From: Anagrus nilaparvatae
Lineage: Eukaryota; Arthropoda; Insecta; Hymenoptera; Mymaridae
Direction: 5' to 3'
DNA: 64,000 nucleotides
NCBI GenBank assembly: GCA_022575985.1
Contig: JAKSXM010000277.1
Span: 620,001 to 684,000 of the forward strand
The first letter of the stretch is position 1; each line of letters starts with the position of its first letter. Positions 33,449 through 45,999 of the stretch are shown here, piece by piece. The position numbers and the translations under genes are program-made. The notes beneath the pieces were generated by a model. That model ran no database searches and was not told the origin of the DNA. It was given only the letters and a program-made list of their open reading frames with translations.

Positions 33449-34295
33449 GGGAAGTTAAGGATAAATTGTTAAAGAAATTTTCCCACTGCTTTTTCATCTC
33501 ATTATCTAGCAGGGAGACTGCATGAAAGACAAGCCAGTCATCCCATTTATCAACAGGTCTTTTTAAAACTTTTAGAGCTGACAAAGGAGTGTTTAAGCTA
33601 ACTAATATTCGTTTTAACTCAGCTGAACTAGATTTGTCCATAGGCTTTATTGAAAATATTGAGGACATATGAGAGTTGACTAGCCTTTTTTTATTTTCAT
33701 ACTTATCTACTAACTTTTTCCAAATAATAGGAAAATTTTTCGAAGTTATCGGGTATGACTTGACAAGGTCCTCGGCGTCACCCTTGAGACATGTTCTAAG
33801 ATGCCTCAATTTGGTGACGTCAGGAACGTTGTGTTTTTCAATTACCGATGACTGGAAGACGTCGCGGAACGACTCCCAATCCTTGTATTCACCGGAAAAT
33901 TCTGGTAGATTAATTCTAGGGAGTCTCTCACTATCCTCATTATTTGTATTTCTAAAATTTAAAAGGTTATTATCAATAGCTGTAGAATTAAGAGAGGTAT
34001 GAGGATGAGAGTCTAAATACAATTGAAAAAGACCTAAGTTTTTTAAATAAACTGATTCAGTATCATCGAAGAGACCATCTTTAAAATAAGGTTGCTCTGC
34101 TGCTAGATTGCTATAATCAGGGTGGTCATAGAGTAGGGCATCTTGGGTTTCGAATTTAACCCAATTGTTTTTTAGGGTTTCCATCCTAACTCTACAAGTG
34201 AACACGCACACATTGTCACCCTCACTCTCAAAATTAGAATAAGCATTTTGAATCCTGGTTATTAATTTAACTTGTTGCAGAATAATAGAAGTCAT
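33435..34295 (-). pseudogene. gag: Element C gag, 3'-truncated
   Basis: This keeps the first ~280 residues of Gag from the ATG at 34295. A DUF1759-like region is clear: LPEFSGEYKDWESFRDVF, LRHLRTCLKGDAEDLV and a WKKLVDKY block. The zinc knuckles are gone, because the frame runs into the deletion junction and stops after a few residues. The downstream pol remnant is in another frame. The product would be a capsid-like fragment without nucleocapsid. Confidence 0.9.
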
Positions 34296-36527
34296 GGTTT
34301 CGGACTAACCCCAAAGGGAAATTTATGCAATCAACAAGATACTTGCAACGTGGTTGTACAAATTTTACAAAAAAGAATCAATATTTAATACAATTACTAT
34401 ATTAGTCTAACAGTAAGTTAGCACAATTAAAAAAGAATAAAGAAGTTTTTTTTTTTTAAATCTAATGAACAAATTGAATTAATTTAAAATGTACAAAAGT
34501 TGCAAGTAACCTATCGACACAAAGAATGTTAATATATAAAATTATTTTTTAATTTATAAAGCAAAATGCTTTTCTAAAAATTAATTAATAATAGCTAAAT
34601 TTGAGAGACATGAAAGAGCACTATTTGAACCACCAATTCAAAATGTAAAAAAAAAAAATTATTAAAGTATAAAGCTTAAAGCATAAAAAGATCAAAATAG
34701 TTGCTATTAAATATCTAAAATTAGTCATTCAAAAAAAAAAAAAAAAAAATTCTCTCGATAAAATTTACAATGGAGTAATATATGAATATATTATAATAAA
34801 ATATTTAATTGTACATATACTGCTCGATGACAAGTCCAGGATCGAAGAAGCCCACCAGTTCAAAATAGCTGAGACGATGAAAAATCCAGAAGAAGAAATA
34901 CCAATATTTGATGTTGTATTTTATGCGAGTAGTGGTTCCTTGAACTGACAAGAGTTTGAGTTTGAATCATCAAGAAGCCAAATCCAAGTTGAAACCAATG
35001 TAACATCAATTAAATTAATCTTTGCATAAAGAAATTTAAGAGACAGAGAGATAGCAAAAAGAAAAAAAAAAAAATTATTTACTATTTCTTTTTTTTTTTT
35101 AATATGCAATCAACTTTATATGTTTAAATTAATTAACAGAAACTAAGAAACTAATTCAAAATAAATTAATTAAAAAACAGAATTTAAACATAAAAAAGTA
35201 TCAAGAAAAAATACTAAAAATATTAATGTTTGAAAAATTAGCGTAGAGGCAAAGTTTGAATCTCTCTATCTCTTTTTATATAAAAATTGAACATCTCTAT
35301 CTCTGTTTAACATATGACAACATATTACAGAATATATATTATTACGATCAGTTTAATTTTTTTTTTAATTTAATTTTAATTTTTAATTTTAATTTTTAAG
35401 AAAATTTAAATAATTTAATGACATCACAAAAATCAAAAAAGTTAAAAAATAATCCAATAATATTAAATTATAAAGTTTTACTTTTAAGAGAGCTTAAGAA
35501 AAAAGTTTATCGCATAAAATGTTATTATTTTTTAAATGTTATTTTTAATCAGTTATTTTTGTTCTAAAATTGAAAAACTTCTATTTTTTTTAACAGTGTT
35601 AACAAAGACAATTTTTATACACTAGTAAAGGAGAGAGCTTATTAATTTTTTAAAAACAAAACTTTCATAATATTTATAATAACACAAAATTTAATTACAA
35701 TTTTATGTTAATTATAATTATATTTCTTTGAATATATAAAGTAATGAAATAAAATAGTTACGCATCTTTTCTTTTTATTTAAAAGAGGAGAAGAGAAGAA
35801 ATTTCATCGACGCATAACGCAGGACCCACTTATGTACAGCAGCAGACGAAAATGAATAATGCATATGGCCGCTGACTAAGCTGCTTGGTGATCTCGATGA
35901 GAATTTAATTATAGTTGACGAATAAAGGCCACGTGACTCCGTCTTCTAAAAATCAATTACCGGAACTGCCATGTTGACTTTTTTCTGATGAAGAAACACG
36001 TGTTGAATAAATTATCCGCCATTAAAATCTGCGTTGATTTCCTTTCCTCCTTTTTTTTTTATGATTCGTCACGTTGACTTATACGATGATAAAAAATTTT
36101 GCCAAAAATTTTAGTTGAATTATGCGACGATCAAAAAATTTTGCAAGAATTCGCCTAGTTGAATTTTGCGACGACCAAAACTTTGCAAAAATTCGCCTCG
36201 TTGAATTTTGCGATGACCAAAAACGTTGCTAAAATTCGCCTAGTTGAATTTTGCGTTGAAAAAAATTTGCCAAAAATTTTGCGAAAATTCGCCAGTTGAA
36301 TTTTGCAATTAAACTGTAATTAATTGTAAGTGCGTGGACTGTATATTTTCTATTTGTGGTAGCAATTATGTTCTTGTGCTGCACTTAAATATAATGCCTT
36401 GCCACGTGATGAAATCACTTTTTTTTTTTTTAATTTTATTAATTTTTTTAATTATGTAAAATAACCGCCGTTTTTTCTTCACAATTAAAACTTATTTAAT
36501 ACTATTTTCAAGCACTATAACTATAAA
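34296..36527 (-). other. Element C leader
   Basis: Noncoding and AT-rich, 2.2 kb. Positions 35289-36324 are shared with 19513-20324. About 230 bp at 35355-35590 is absent from the other copy. It includes ~42-bp tandem units at 36070-36310. The minus-strand frame at 34921-35109 has no domain. Confidence 0.7.
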
Positions 36528-36545
36528 GACGGCTTCGTTGGACCA
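36528..36545 (-). other. Element C primer-binding site
   Basis: On the minus strand TGGTCCAACGAAGCCGTC begins 3 nt from the 5' LTR. Confidence 0.7.
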
Positions 36546-36548
36546 AAA

Positions 36549-36761
36549 TGTTGAGGAGCTGGCTAATATTATGGTTATAATAATGGCGACACACACAATT
36601 TATATTTATTAAAATAATAGATTTATTATAGATCTGTATTTGGCAAAGGCTGTGCGAGCACTGACACGCCGGACGGCCGTTACTCTCTTCCTTCTTACAA
36701 TACTAACAAACTTATTTACACATATATACAATTATATCTAAAGAAAGCGCGGTACGGAACA
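36549..36761 (-). repeat. Element C 5' LTR
   Basis: 213 bp, TGTTGAGGAGC to GGTACGGAACA, complete. Confidence 0.88.
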
Positions 36762-37390
36762 AATAATTTATTAGCATCATTGCAGATCCTTAATAATAAG
36801 TGGGCAATTTATTAAAAAAATAAAGCAAATAATTGTTAGCTCAGAAATTAAATATTTTTATTTAATAATAATTAATTTAATTTTTTAAGCTAAAATTCCG
36901 TTCTTTTTGAAACAATTGGCAAATTAAAAATTTTTTCGATTTTACTTTTTACCATTTATCAACGTATAAATAATAATACATTAATCAAAATAATATACAA
37001 TGTCTCAGAGATTGCGGAAACAAAAGAAAAAAGAGGATACAAAAATTAGTCATAAGTTTTTATAGATTTCATACATTGTTTTAAATACGATTTTAATATA
37101 GAAGCAATTTCTACAAAATAAACGCATTTTTTTAAACGTCAAAATACCTTTTCAAAAAATTTTTTTTATTATAATTTTATTTTTATCTAACAAAAGTTTT
37201 AATTTTAAGAACATCATTTTACACTATCATAAAAAAATCATAAATACTACAAAAAAAATAATAATTGTTAGTCCAGATTTTTTTTATCAGTACTGAATCT
37301 AGTTCTATTATAAATTATCATATTACATATTATACATTTACTATTTCAATTAATTAAGTAAATTATGTCATTTCTTGTAAAATTTGATTG
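36762..37390. repeat. Copy 2 of the ~6-kb unit, third part
   Basis: This aligns with 4731-5385 and then passes straight into the gypsy-like relic, giving the empty site of the Helitron. Confidence 0.85.
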
Positions 37391-37635
37391 AATAATATTA
37401 TATTTCTTAAAATATGTTAAGCAAAACTTTAAAATTTTTTATTATTGTAATTTTTTTAGTTCAACTATTATTATAATCATAATTTTATGTACTTATATTG
37501 TATAATCTTATGTATTGACAAAGACAATGGACAGAAAATTTTAAAATTATAATTGCCACCCCCTTTGCCACCCTGCCGTTAACCCCATCTCCCCGACCTA
37601 AACCAATCGGGACGATTGGAATGGGGGGAGGGAGA
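37391..37635 (+). other. Relic 3' internal end of a gypsy-like element (copy 2)
   Basis: This matches 10894-11126. It ends in a long purine tract, GGAATGGGGGGAGGGAGA, immediately before the LTR. No coding sequence remains. Confidence 0.5.
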
Positions 37636-38377
37636 TGTTACGTATGGTAGGTCAAAAATGATACCCCTAGAATCCGATATATATAAATATTAAACCTACA
37701 TCCGATATTCATATTAACATTGCCAGACAATATAGGAACCCGCAGGTGCATTTCCGCTGATGCTGACCTAGCACTATAACGTGGGACCAAAAGTAGCTAT
37801 GACGCAAAGTAGGAGTGATTTATGCAACGTAAATTGCATAGATCCCACCTTGCGATTTTTAGAAGTAGGCAAAGACGCCTTCGCTAATTGGACGTGACGA
37901 GACCGACGCTTTTTTGTATTGGACGTCTCCCCCAAAATCTCTCAGATTATATATTGCCCTTCAGGCGCCAAAAATACTCATTAGAGTACCACCACTTATT
38001 AGAGTACCATCATTAATTAGAGTACTAACTCTCGTTATTAAGTATCTTTTATAATTCGTTTGACTTAAGGACTTAGACAGTTTTATTATCTATACTTATA
38101 ATCAATAAAGTGAAAATTATATATCATATCAGTTATCAGTTATTATTGTGACAGTTCCTTCTGTAATTAAGAACTTAACCCCAGGTTAGGTTCATCCAGC
38201 TTAGATCGAACTCGAACTCATCTACAAATACATCAACTATAAACCAACCTTTAATAACCATCCAACTTTAATAAAATACCTGGGGCAACCAATATCCCCA
38301 GGATAAACTTATATTTCATATATTCATAATTATTTATATTTACGTATCCCTTGGATAAAACCTCAGGATACGTAACA
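37636..38377 (+). repeat. Gypsy-like LTR, 742 bp
   Basis: It begins TGTTACGTAT and ends ATACGTAACA, a perfect 10-bp inverted terminus, and follows a polypurine tract. The partner 5' LTR is not in the window unless it is the decayed copy at 11127. Insect Ty3/gypsy LTRs often start this way; the assignment is otherwise unsupported. Confidence 0.6.
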
Positions 38378-40304
38378 GATGTCTGTATTTAAAATTTCTT
38401 TAAAAACAGAATCATCAAAATTTTCAAATTTAAAACATCGTAATTGTCAAACTTTATTTTAAATTTGATAATCTGCAAATTTCAATTCTTATTCATTAAA
38501 GCTCTTAGCGACATATTTCTGTTAAAGTTGGGTAATTTTTAATTTTCTATTACTAGATATTCATGTTATTTTATGTTTCAGATTAAAAAAAATATATAAA
38601 TAAATAAATAATTAACGATATTTTACTTCTAATTAAAATTAAAATCTTACAGACATTATTTTTACCGGAATTACAAATTTTTAACGCCAATAGTTTTAAT
38701 TTTAAACAATTCTTTTTGTTTCAAATTTGCTTTTGTAACTACGTTGATTAATAGTTATACAAATAATAAAATATTTTTGCTAATTTTTAAACTTATTATT
38801 TTAAGTTACAACAAATAGAAATTGTTCTATGAATTTGATGTAATTTAAAAACAAAAGCTATTCAGTCTCAAGATTAATAAAAAGGGGATCAAGTATTATT
38901 ACTGGAGTCTCTTTGTGTCGCTTAACCATCAAACTAAGTTTTTTCAACGTTCAAGTTTTTTTTGTCAAGATTTTTCTAATTTCAACAAATTCATAAAATA
39001 TTTACACAAAATCAATCACCAAAACAATTTTAATTAAATAATTCAACAATAGTTTTTGATCTCTTCATGATAATTACAAGATACAAAAAAAAAATAAAGA
39101 TTTTGTAAAATTCTTGAATATCTTTGGTAGATTTACGATTATTTGTATATTTAGTTTTTGTTTGTTAATTTTAAGTATGTTCAATTTTAGTTTTTAATCT
39201 AAATCACTTTTGAATTCCAAATTATAGAATAACTTATTTTAACATTCATTTTTTTATGTTAGCCTTAAGTTACCATAAGTGTTTTATGTTTAATCTAGTT
39301 AATAGTTATATAAAAAAAAAACAAAAAAACAAAAAAAAGAAAATAATATAAAAAAAATTGCCATTACATAATAGTTAAGAAATATTAATTATTTTGGCTA
39401 TCAATTTGCTAAAGTATTAATAAATTTTATGTAAAAAGCTTTAAAATTATTTATAGCAATAATATGGCGTTGTTTTTAATTTTAATTTTTTGTTTCATAT
39501 CATTTTAATTTTCTTAATTTTGGGCAAATTAATATTTATAACCATCTGATAAAGAATTTTACTATATCAACAATAAGCGTTTTATATTAATTGGATTTTT
39601 TCACATATCGTTCAAAAACAAATAACAATAACAACAAAAATAAAATTGCTGTTAGCAAAGTAAGTTTAGCAATTGAGAAATCAATAATCAATTTAAAAAT
39701 CAAGAGGATCTTTATGATTTTCATTTAAGTACTCAACAGCAATAATGATATGGAACTCATCAAACTCAAAATATCTACAAAAATAGTTTATCATACTAAA
39801 ATGTTTTGACACAGATTTCTGAAATTATTCTCTAATTTATAGATCTTGTATTACTTCTTCATTGTTTTAATATTAGAATCGCTACAGTCAAAAGACGGCA
39901 ACTTTAAAAGATTGTTCATTTAGTAATTTTATCAACAATGGTTTCAAGATTACTTATTATCGTCGACATACTTACAGCAATATTTACAACAAACATTAAA
40001 TTAAAAGAAATTATTCAGAATAGTAATGATTTATATTTATTAAGGGAGCTATGTATTTTGAATGGAAATGGACCCTTCCTTTCATCAACAGCTTGCAAAA
40101 AAAAATATACCTCAAAAAAATTTGCAAAACAAATTAAGAACTAGCAAAACAATTAATTATTGCCTTAAATTCAGAAAATGTAATTGTTGTTTAAATTCGT
40201 AAATTTTCAATTTTTAATTATTGCTATAATTCTTTCAGTTTTATTTATAAAATCACCTCATTTTACGGTTACTATAGCATTCTTTAAGGCAATAGTAACC
40301 TTCT
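38378..40304. other. No recognisable gene or element
   Basis: Very AT-rich, without clear repeats. A 68-codon frame at 39938-40144 has no domain. I see nothing else to report. Confidence 0.5.
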
Positions 40305-40402
40305 TAGTGGGGGGGTGTGATGGCATATATGCATTATAATTTAATTAATTAATATTAAATATTATTAGAATAATATTTTATCGTCCGATGATAATTGAAA
40401 TA
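40305..40402 (+). other. Possible polypurine tract and LTR start
   Basis: AGTGGGGGGG is followed directly by TGTGATGGCATATATG, the layout of a retroelement 3' end. No matching LTR is visible, and the sequence is soon interrupted by the nested MITE. Confidence 0.25.
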
Positions 40403-40470
40403 TAAATGATAAATAGTATTTATCGGTCTTTACGGACTAATATTATTATTCACCAATACAAATTAATGTA

Positions 40471-42675
40471 CAGGGATCCCTCGTTATCCGCGGTTTTATT
40501 ATCCGCGATTCACCGTATCCGCGGTAGGACCAAAATATCCAATCCCTTGTTTTACGCGGGAAAATTCTTGTTATCCGCGGTTTTAATTTTAAAAAAACGT
40601 CAAGAAGTATTTTGTTTCAGTGTGACAATGTTCAGATTTTCGAGAATATTTATCATTTTTTCCTAACCTACATATATTTTTTTCATTTTTATTTTCAATT
40701 TTATAAAATAAAATTGTATTTCGTAATTATAATGGCTCCTCAATAAAGGAAAACACCATCTTGCGCAAGGAGCGTCATGAATATCGTGGATAAACTCAAA
40801 AGGACCCCGCACCATTAGCATTGGAAAATTGCAAATGGTGCGATTTTCTTCAAACTTTGAGAATCGATAGTTCAAGAGATTTTAAAACGAAAATGTCTTA
40901 TGGAAAAATCGGAAATATTCATTCCCTTTTGAGATACGGAGGCTAGAAGTGTAAAAAAGTTAAAAAATTATTTTGCTGATACAAAAGACGTAAGTAAAAG
41001 ATTTTGCATGTAGGGATTACCGTATGAATCAAGATTGGGTTTCAATATGTTTTATGGGTCACTGATTCTAATAATGATGTTCCTAAAAACCCAAACGTAT
41101 GTGTTAGCCCTTAAAGGACAAAAATGGCCCTTTTAAGGGTTTCTAAGTACAAATCATAAATGCTTACATCATAAATCAAACTATACGATATTATGGAGGC
41201 TAAATTCGATGATGGTCGTCACTAAACCCAAATGGTTTATGAACAGCTCTCAAAGGGCTACATTGCCCTTTTTAGGTCTTTTTGGCTACAGGGATTTTAC
41301 ACAGACAAATCTCTTAATTCTTATCATAAGTTAATCTTTGTTTTTAAACTATTTTTTTTGTTTTTGGGACCATCATCTTTGAATCTAGTGATGTAACTAT
41401 CGTACAGTTTAAGTAAGTAATATAGTTATTAATGATTCACACATAGTAAGCCCTAAAAAGGGCAACTTTGCCCTATAAGGGCTTTAGAAATACTGTTAGG
41501 ATTTTCAGATCGTCGTCAAGTAATTTTTCCACCCAAAAGGTGTTTATCTTGAGTTCTTTACATTATTCTCAAGGATCTTACAAGAAAAAGACCTAAAAAG
41601 GGCAATGTAGCCCTTTGAGAACTCTTCATAAACCATTTGGGTTTAGTGACGACCATAATCGAATTTATCCTCCATAATATCGTACAGTTTGAGTTATGAT
41701 GTAAGCATTTATGATTTGTACTTAGAAACCCTTAAAAGGGCCATTTTTGCCCTTTAATGGCTAACACATGCGTTTGGGTCTTTAGGACCATCATTATTGG
41801 AATCAGTGACCCAAAAAACGTATAGTTTGAGTTATGATGTAAGCATTTATGATTTGTACTTAGAAACCATTAAAAGGGCCATTTTCGCCCTTAAGGGCTA
41901 ACACATACGTTTGGGTTTTTAGGAACATCATTATTAGAATCAGTGACCCATAAAACATATTGAAATCCAATCTTGATTCAGGCGGTAATCCCTACAAGAA
42001 AAATCTTTTTCTTACCTCTTCTGTATCAGCAAAATAATTTTTTAACTTTTTCAAACTTCTAGCCTCCGTATCTCAAAAGGAAATGAATATTTCCGATTTT
42101 TCTATAAGACATTTTCGTTTCAAAATCTCTTGAACTATCGATTCCCAAAGTTTGAAGAAAATCGCACCATTTGCAATTTTCCAATGCTAATGGTGCGGGG
42201 TCCTTTTAGATTTGATTGATGATGGTGAAAAAAGTACCAGTAACCGAACCAAATATTTCTCTCAACGAAAAGCCATTTTACAAATCATAAATTCCTTATA
42301 AACTGCCTTTGATTTGGCAATGAATTATGATCCGATAATGACAAGGAGTTTGAGTTATAAACGTAGTTGTGAAAACGCAGTAGAAATTTATGAAGAGTTA
42401 TATAAGGATGTTTTAAGACGAGCAAAACAGTCGCGGATGAACGACTTTTTTTATCAGAAAAATTAATCCTGAACTTAATTTCATTGAAATTTTGTATTTT
42501 TTGAAATAAAGTTACGTACTTTTAGTCTTAAAATCATTTTTATAAAAAAAAAAAATTAATTTTTATACCATTTGAACTTCTACGAACGTAACCCCTATTT
42601 TCCCATAAGAGTAAGGTATTATTATCCGCGGTACTTTTTAGGAACGTATCCCCCGCGGATAACGAGGGATGCCTG
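40471..42675. mobile_element. pogo/Tigger-type Tc1-mariner element, decayed
   Basis: The ends are CAGGGATCCCTCGTTATC on the left and, inverted, CAGGCATCCCTCGTTATC on the right. TA lies on both sides (40469-40470 and 42676-42677). Starting CAGG with TA duplication and a CTCGTTATCCGCGG block is characteristic of the pogo/Tigger group. About 800 bp of its own DNA remains around the nested insertion. It has short coding-like stretches near 42380-42465, but no transposase frame with a DDE triad. Confidence 0.75.
40801..42204. mobile_element. Foldback element inside the Tigger
   Basis: 1404 bp with ends AGGACCCCGCACCATTAG and its complement. The outer arms are at least 150 bp. Inner repeats with AAAGGGCCATTTTTGCCCTT appear several times in both orientations between 41110 and 41900. 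The flanks are AAA and TTT, as for the 536-1851 element. It has no coding capacity. Confidence 0.75.
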
Positions 42676-42898
42676 TAATTGATGAATAATATTTAAACTG
42701 CTTTATTGATAATGAGTCGCCCATAGCGTGTATCGCATTAAAGCAGTTTAATAAATTTTTCTAAATTAAAAATAAATTTTTAATTTAATTTTTATTTTGT
42801 TATTTTGTTTTTTTAAATATTATTCATCAATTACATTAATTTATATTGATGAATAATAATATTAGTCCGTAAAGACCGATAAATACTATTTATCATTT

Positions 42899-45840
42899 AT
42901 AATTAATATTAAATAATTTTTTTTATTTTGAAGAATAATTTTAGAAATCAAATGTTTTAGAAGACCTTAATTTTTATTTTTATCTTGTAGATATTAGACA
43001 TTCCGATCTATTGTCTATCAAAATACAAAGATTGGAATGTTGAAAGTTGAAAAACAAGATAGTTATAAAAAAACTTTAGATCTATACCTTTAAAATTGTT
43101 ATTATGTAAGATAAAATTATTAAATTTTTAATTGTTATTAGTCATCTTAAGAAAAAGTTTTTTTTAATTATCTAACGGTAAATAATTTTTTTGGATAAAA
43201 TGTAGTCATGGGAATTCTTTTGATAACTCGTCTATGACGTTTTTCTTGAAAAATGCTCATGGAAAGGGAAATCAAAGGGACCACGTTCCCAAAAACTACA
43301 TTTTTAGTCAGTCTAAAACAGTCAGTCAGTCTCAATCAACAGTCTTAATCAGGCAGTCAAGCTATTGACCAACACGGCCCACATATAAAAATATTCACAT
43401 TTCTCAATTTTCAAAACATATATACTTTTTTTAATAACATTTTCTCATTGTATTCAGTTATTTTTATTGGTATTTATAATTAAATAATTTTTCAAGTTAA
43501 ATTTGTTTGCTATTCATTTTAAAAATAAAGTTTTCCAAAAATATTTAATCAAATTATTTAAAAATTTATAATTTTAAAAAAAAGCTAAGTCAAAATATTT
43601 ATTTTTATTTATTTTAATATTTCCAACCCACCGAAAAGAGTGCTAACAAGGCTAAAGTCCTCGACTTTTGTGATCGGAACCACACAGGGACGCTTTAACG
43701 ATATTTTTGTATCTTTTATTTTTTTTTTTGCAAATTTAAATACTATAATTAATTTTTTAACTTTTTAACTTTTTTTTAGAATTACGTTAAATTTGTCTGA
43801 AGGGCGGGGCAAGCCTAGAAAACTTGCTAATCCCTTCTCGATTAATTGTTTAGTTTTTATTTTTTTTAATTAAAAATTATTTAATAATTAAACAATTAAT
43901 GGCAAAGGGCAAATTTATCGTAACAGTTTATTTAATTTATAAAAATTATAAAATTAAATTATAAAAAGAAAATAGCGTCGGTATAATAAATATTTACTTA
44001 TATTTTCTATTTAGGATCATAACTCCTTAAATTTCTCCAATTTGATAACTAAAGATTACTGCGGAATAAGGTATGGTTTTTGGTCCCACCATATTTTTCG
44101 CATTTTTTTGGCTCAATTTGATAGTTTATGATAAAAAATAAGATTCCAAGGGTCGGCACACAAGTATCGAAAATTTTGAGTATGTAGTAGCTTAGATATG
44201 AAAAAAAAGTTTTCAAATTAATAGAAAATCATGGTGGTAGGCGTGGTCTCGTCGAAATTTTTTTTTTTTTAGTTTGTCAAAAATCTTTTGCTCATGTGCG
44301 TATTTATTTATGGTTATAGAAGGTGATATTTCACAACCATTATGGTGTTAAAAGCTAATTTATTTTCAAAAATTTTGTCATTAAAAAATTTTAGACTACT
44401 ATTTATAAAAGTTTATTTAGGCTTAAAAAATTTTTATGCTTTTTTCAAATTCAAACTTACACACCGTAGATAAAATCTGAATGAAAATTCGAATTATATC
44501 AAATCAATATCCGATAATTTTAATCTTAACTAGTAATTTATTTATCAATTTTATTTTACTATTTTAGATTACCAGATTATTAAAAACCATAAAAAGGAAT
44601 CTTTAAATCGAGGAAGACCCAGAAAAGTATCACAAATTGATACTTTATCAGCATTGATTTGTACAACAATGGTCAGTTAAAGGATTGTCATGATGAAGAT
44701 TGGACAAAAATTCAACATAAATTAAATTCTACTTAACCCATTAAGTCCGAAAGGCCTTTTTTACGTGTCGATTTGTAAACCGCTTCAAAAAATACATTAT
44801 ATACTAAAGATTATAAATAAAATGATGGTCCCTTAAGAAAATGAAAAATCTGACTTGATTTGCGGGTTCCTCGGGAAATTTTACATTGAAAACCTTCTTG
44901 GGTAAAATTTTAGAGGCCTTTGTGACGCTGTAAAAAAAAGAAAAACAAAGTAACCTGCTAAAATCAAACATAATTATAGGGTTGTTGCATGAAAAAAAAA
45001 TTGAAATTCTATTTGGTTGGTTTTGTAGCCGGCATTAAAATATTTGATACGTATTTTTTTATTTTTCATAATAATTAAAAACAATGGGGTTATTAGCCAT
45101 GAAAAAATAGTAGAAGGGGTAAATGACGTCATACCCCGGGTGAGAATGAACCTCCGAAAGAATATGTTAAGAGTATTCCCGTACAATGATCGAGGCTCGA
45201 AAAATTTAAGAATTTAGCTCGAAAAAGTATTTTTTTAATATTCCCTGGGAACAAATGGTCAAAGATACGATGATAGTTTACATATAAAAATCATATTTTT
45301 TCTTGCTTCAAAAAGTATTAATTCTTATGTATTTGCCCTTGATTAATTTTATTTATTCATAGCTTGACGTAAAAAAAGTGCTTAAAAATATCTAAAGATT
45401 ACTTTTTCAATCCTTGTTTTTTGTACCGTCTGAGCATTGGAAAAATAATTTATTTGTTAGTAAAGTTATTCAAACAGCCTGCGAATGTATACTTAAAAAA
45501 TACTTTTTCGAAGCTCAAATTTTAGCATGGTAAGAGTACTGAAAAAATAATTTTTCTTATTCTCTGTATTTTGATTTATCATAAAGTTAAGCCGCGTATC
45601 TATATTCGAAAAGTACTTATTCGGAGTTTGCATAATCATCGTTACGATATGATTTTATTTAATAAAAAACAGCGTGCCGATGATTAAATAGCTACCGAAA
45701 AGTATCATCATAATAAACATAATAAAAATATTTTTGTAATAAGTAAAAAATATTTAAAAAAAAATAATTTAAATTATTATAGTCACTATAATAATATATT
45801 AAATATAAATTTATTTTTTTTTTATTTATTTTTTTTTTTT
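42899..45840. other. No recognisable gene
   Basis: AT-rich DNA. A 60-bp phrase near 44310-44360 (GGTGATATTTCACAACC) loosely resembles 6670-6700. A short plus-strand stretch near 44595 could read NRGRPRKVSQ but is bounded by stops. Small frames at 44974-45186 and 45692-45889 are not supported. Confidence 0.45.
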
Positions 45841-45847
45841 TCATTAT

Positions 45848-45914
45848 TTGAGGATTTGAACCTGGGTCTTCCGCCTCAAAGGCCAACACTTAATCCGTTG
45901 CTCCATTATGACTG
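45848..45914 (-). repeat. tRNA-derived SINE fragment
   Basis: On the minus strand a tRNA-like sequence carries a perfect B box, GGTTCAAATCC, and an A-box-like ATGGAGCAACGGATTAAG. It is followed by an A-rich tail (T-rich 45800-45842 on the plus strand). The stems do not pair well enough for a working tRNA gene. A decayed tRNA pseudogene is the alternative. Confidence 0.5.
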
Positions 45915-45999
45915 CATGCAAAATAATAAAAATTTCTTATATAAAAGAGCAAAAGTTATAAATGAACTTATAAATTTTTTGATTTAGGCCACAAATCAG

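Larger units (their letters stand above)
31270..36761 (-). mobile_element. BEL/Pao element C, internally deleted
   Basis: About 5.5 kb on the minus strand: 5' LTR at 36549-36761, primer site, ~2.2-kb leader, gag, a broken pol lacking protease, RT and most of RNase H, polypurine tract, and a truncated 3' LTR at 31270-31432. The empty site in copy 1 near 4728 confirms the insertion. It cannot transpose by itself. Its polypurine tract and its leader are shared with element B's contents. Confidence 0.92.
40403..42898. mobile_element. MITE, ~290 bp, hosting a Tigger element
   Basis: Inverted ends of about 50 bp carry AAATGATAAATAGTATTTAT and TCGGTCTTTACGGACTAATA (about 40405-40455 and 42850-42897). 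They may be flanked by TA. Subtracting the pogo/Tigger insertion leaves about 290 bp. The right half contains a further hairpin with AAACTGCTTTA/TAAAGCAGTTT at 42698-42752. Confidence 0.65.

Noticed and set aside
44590..44640. Short NRGRPRKVSQ-like stretch suggesting an AT-hook or transposase remnant
   Set aside because: It is bounded by stops within a few codons and has no flanking support.
45848..45914. Functional tRNA gene
   Set aside because: The B box is good, but the acceptor and anticodon stems do not pair and an A-rich tail follows, so it is better called a SINE or pseudogene.
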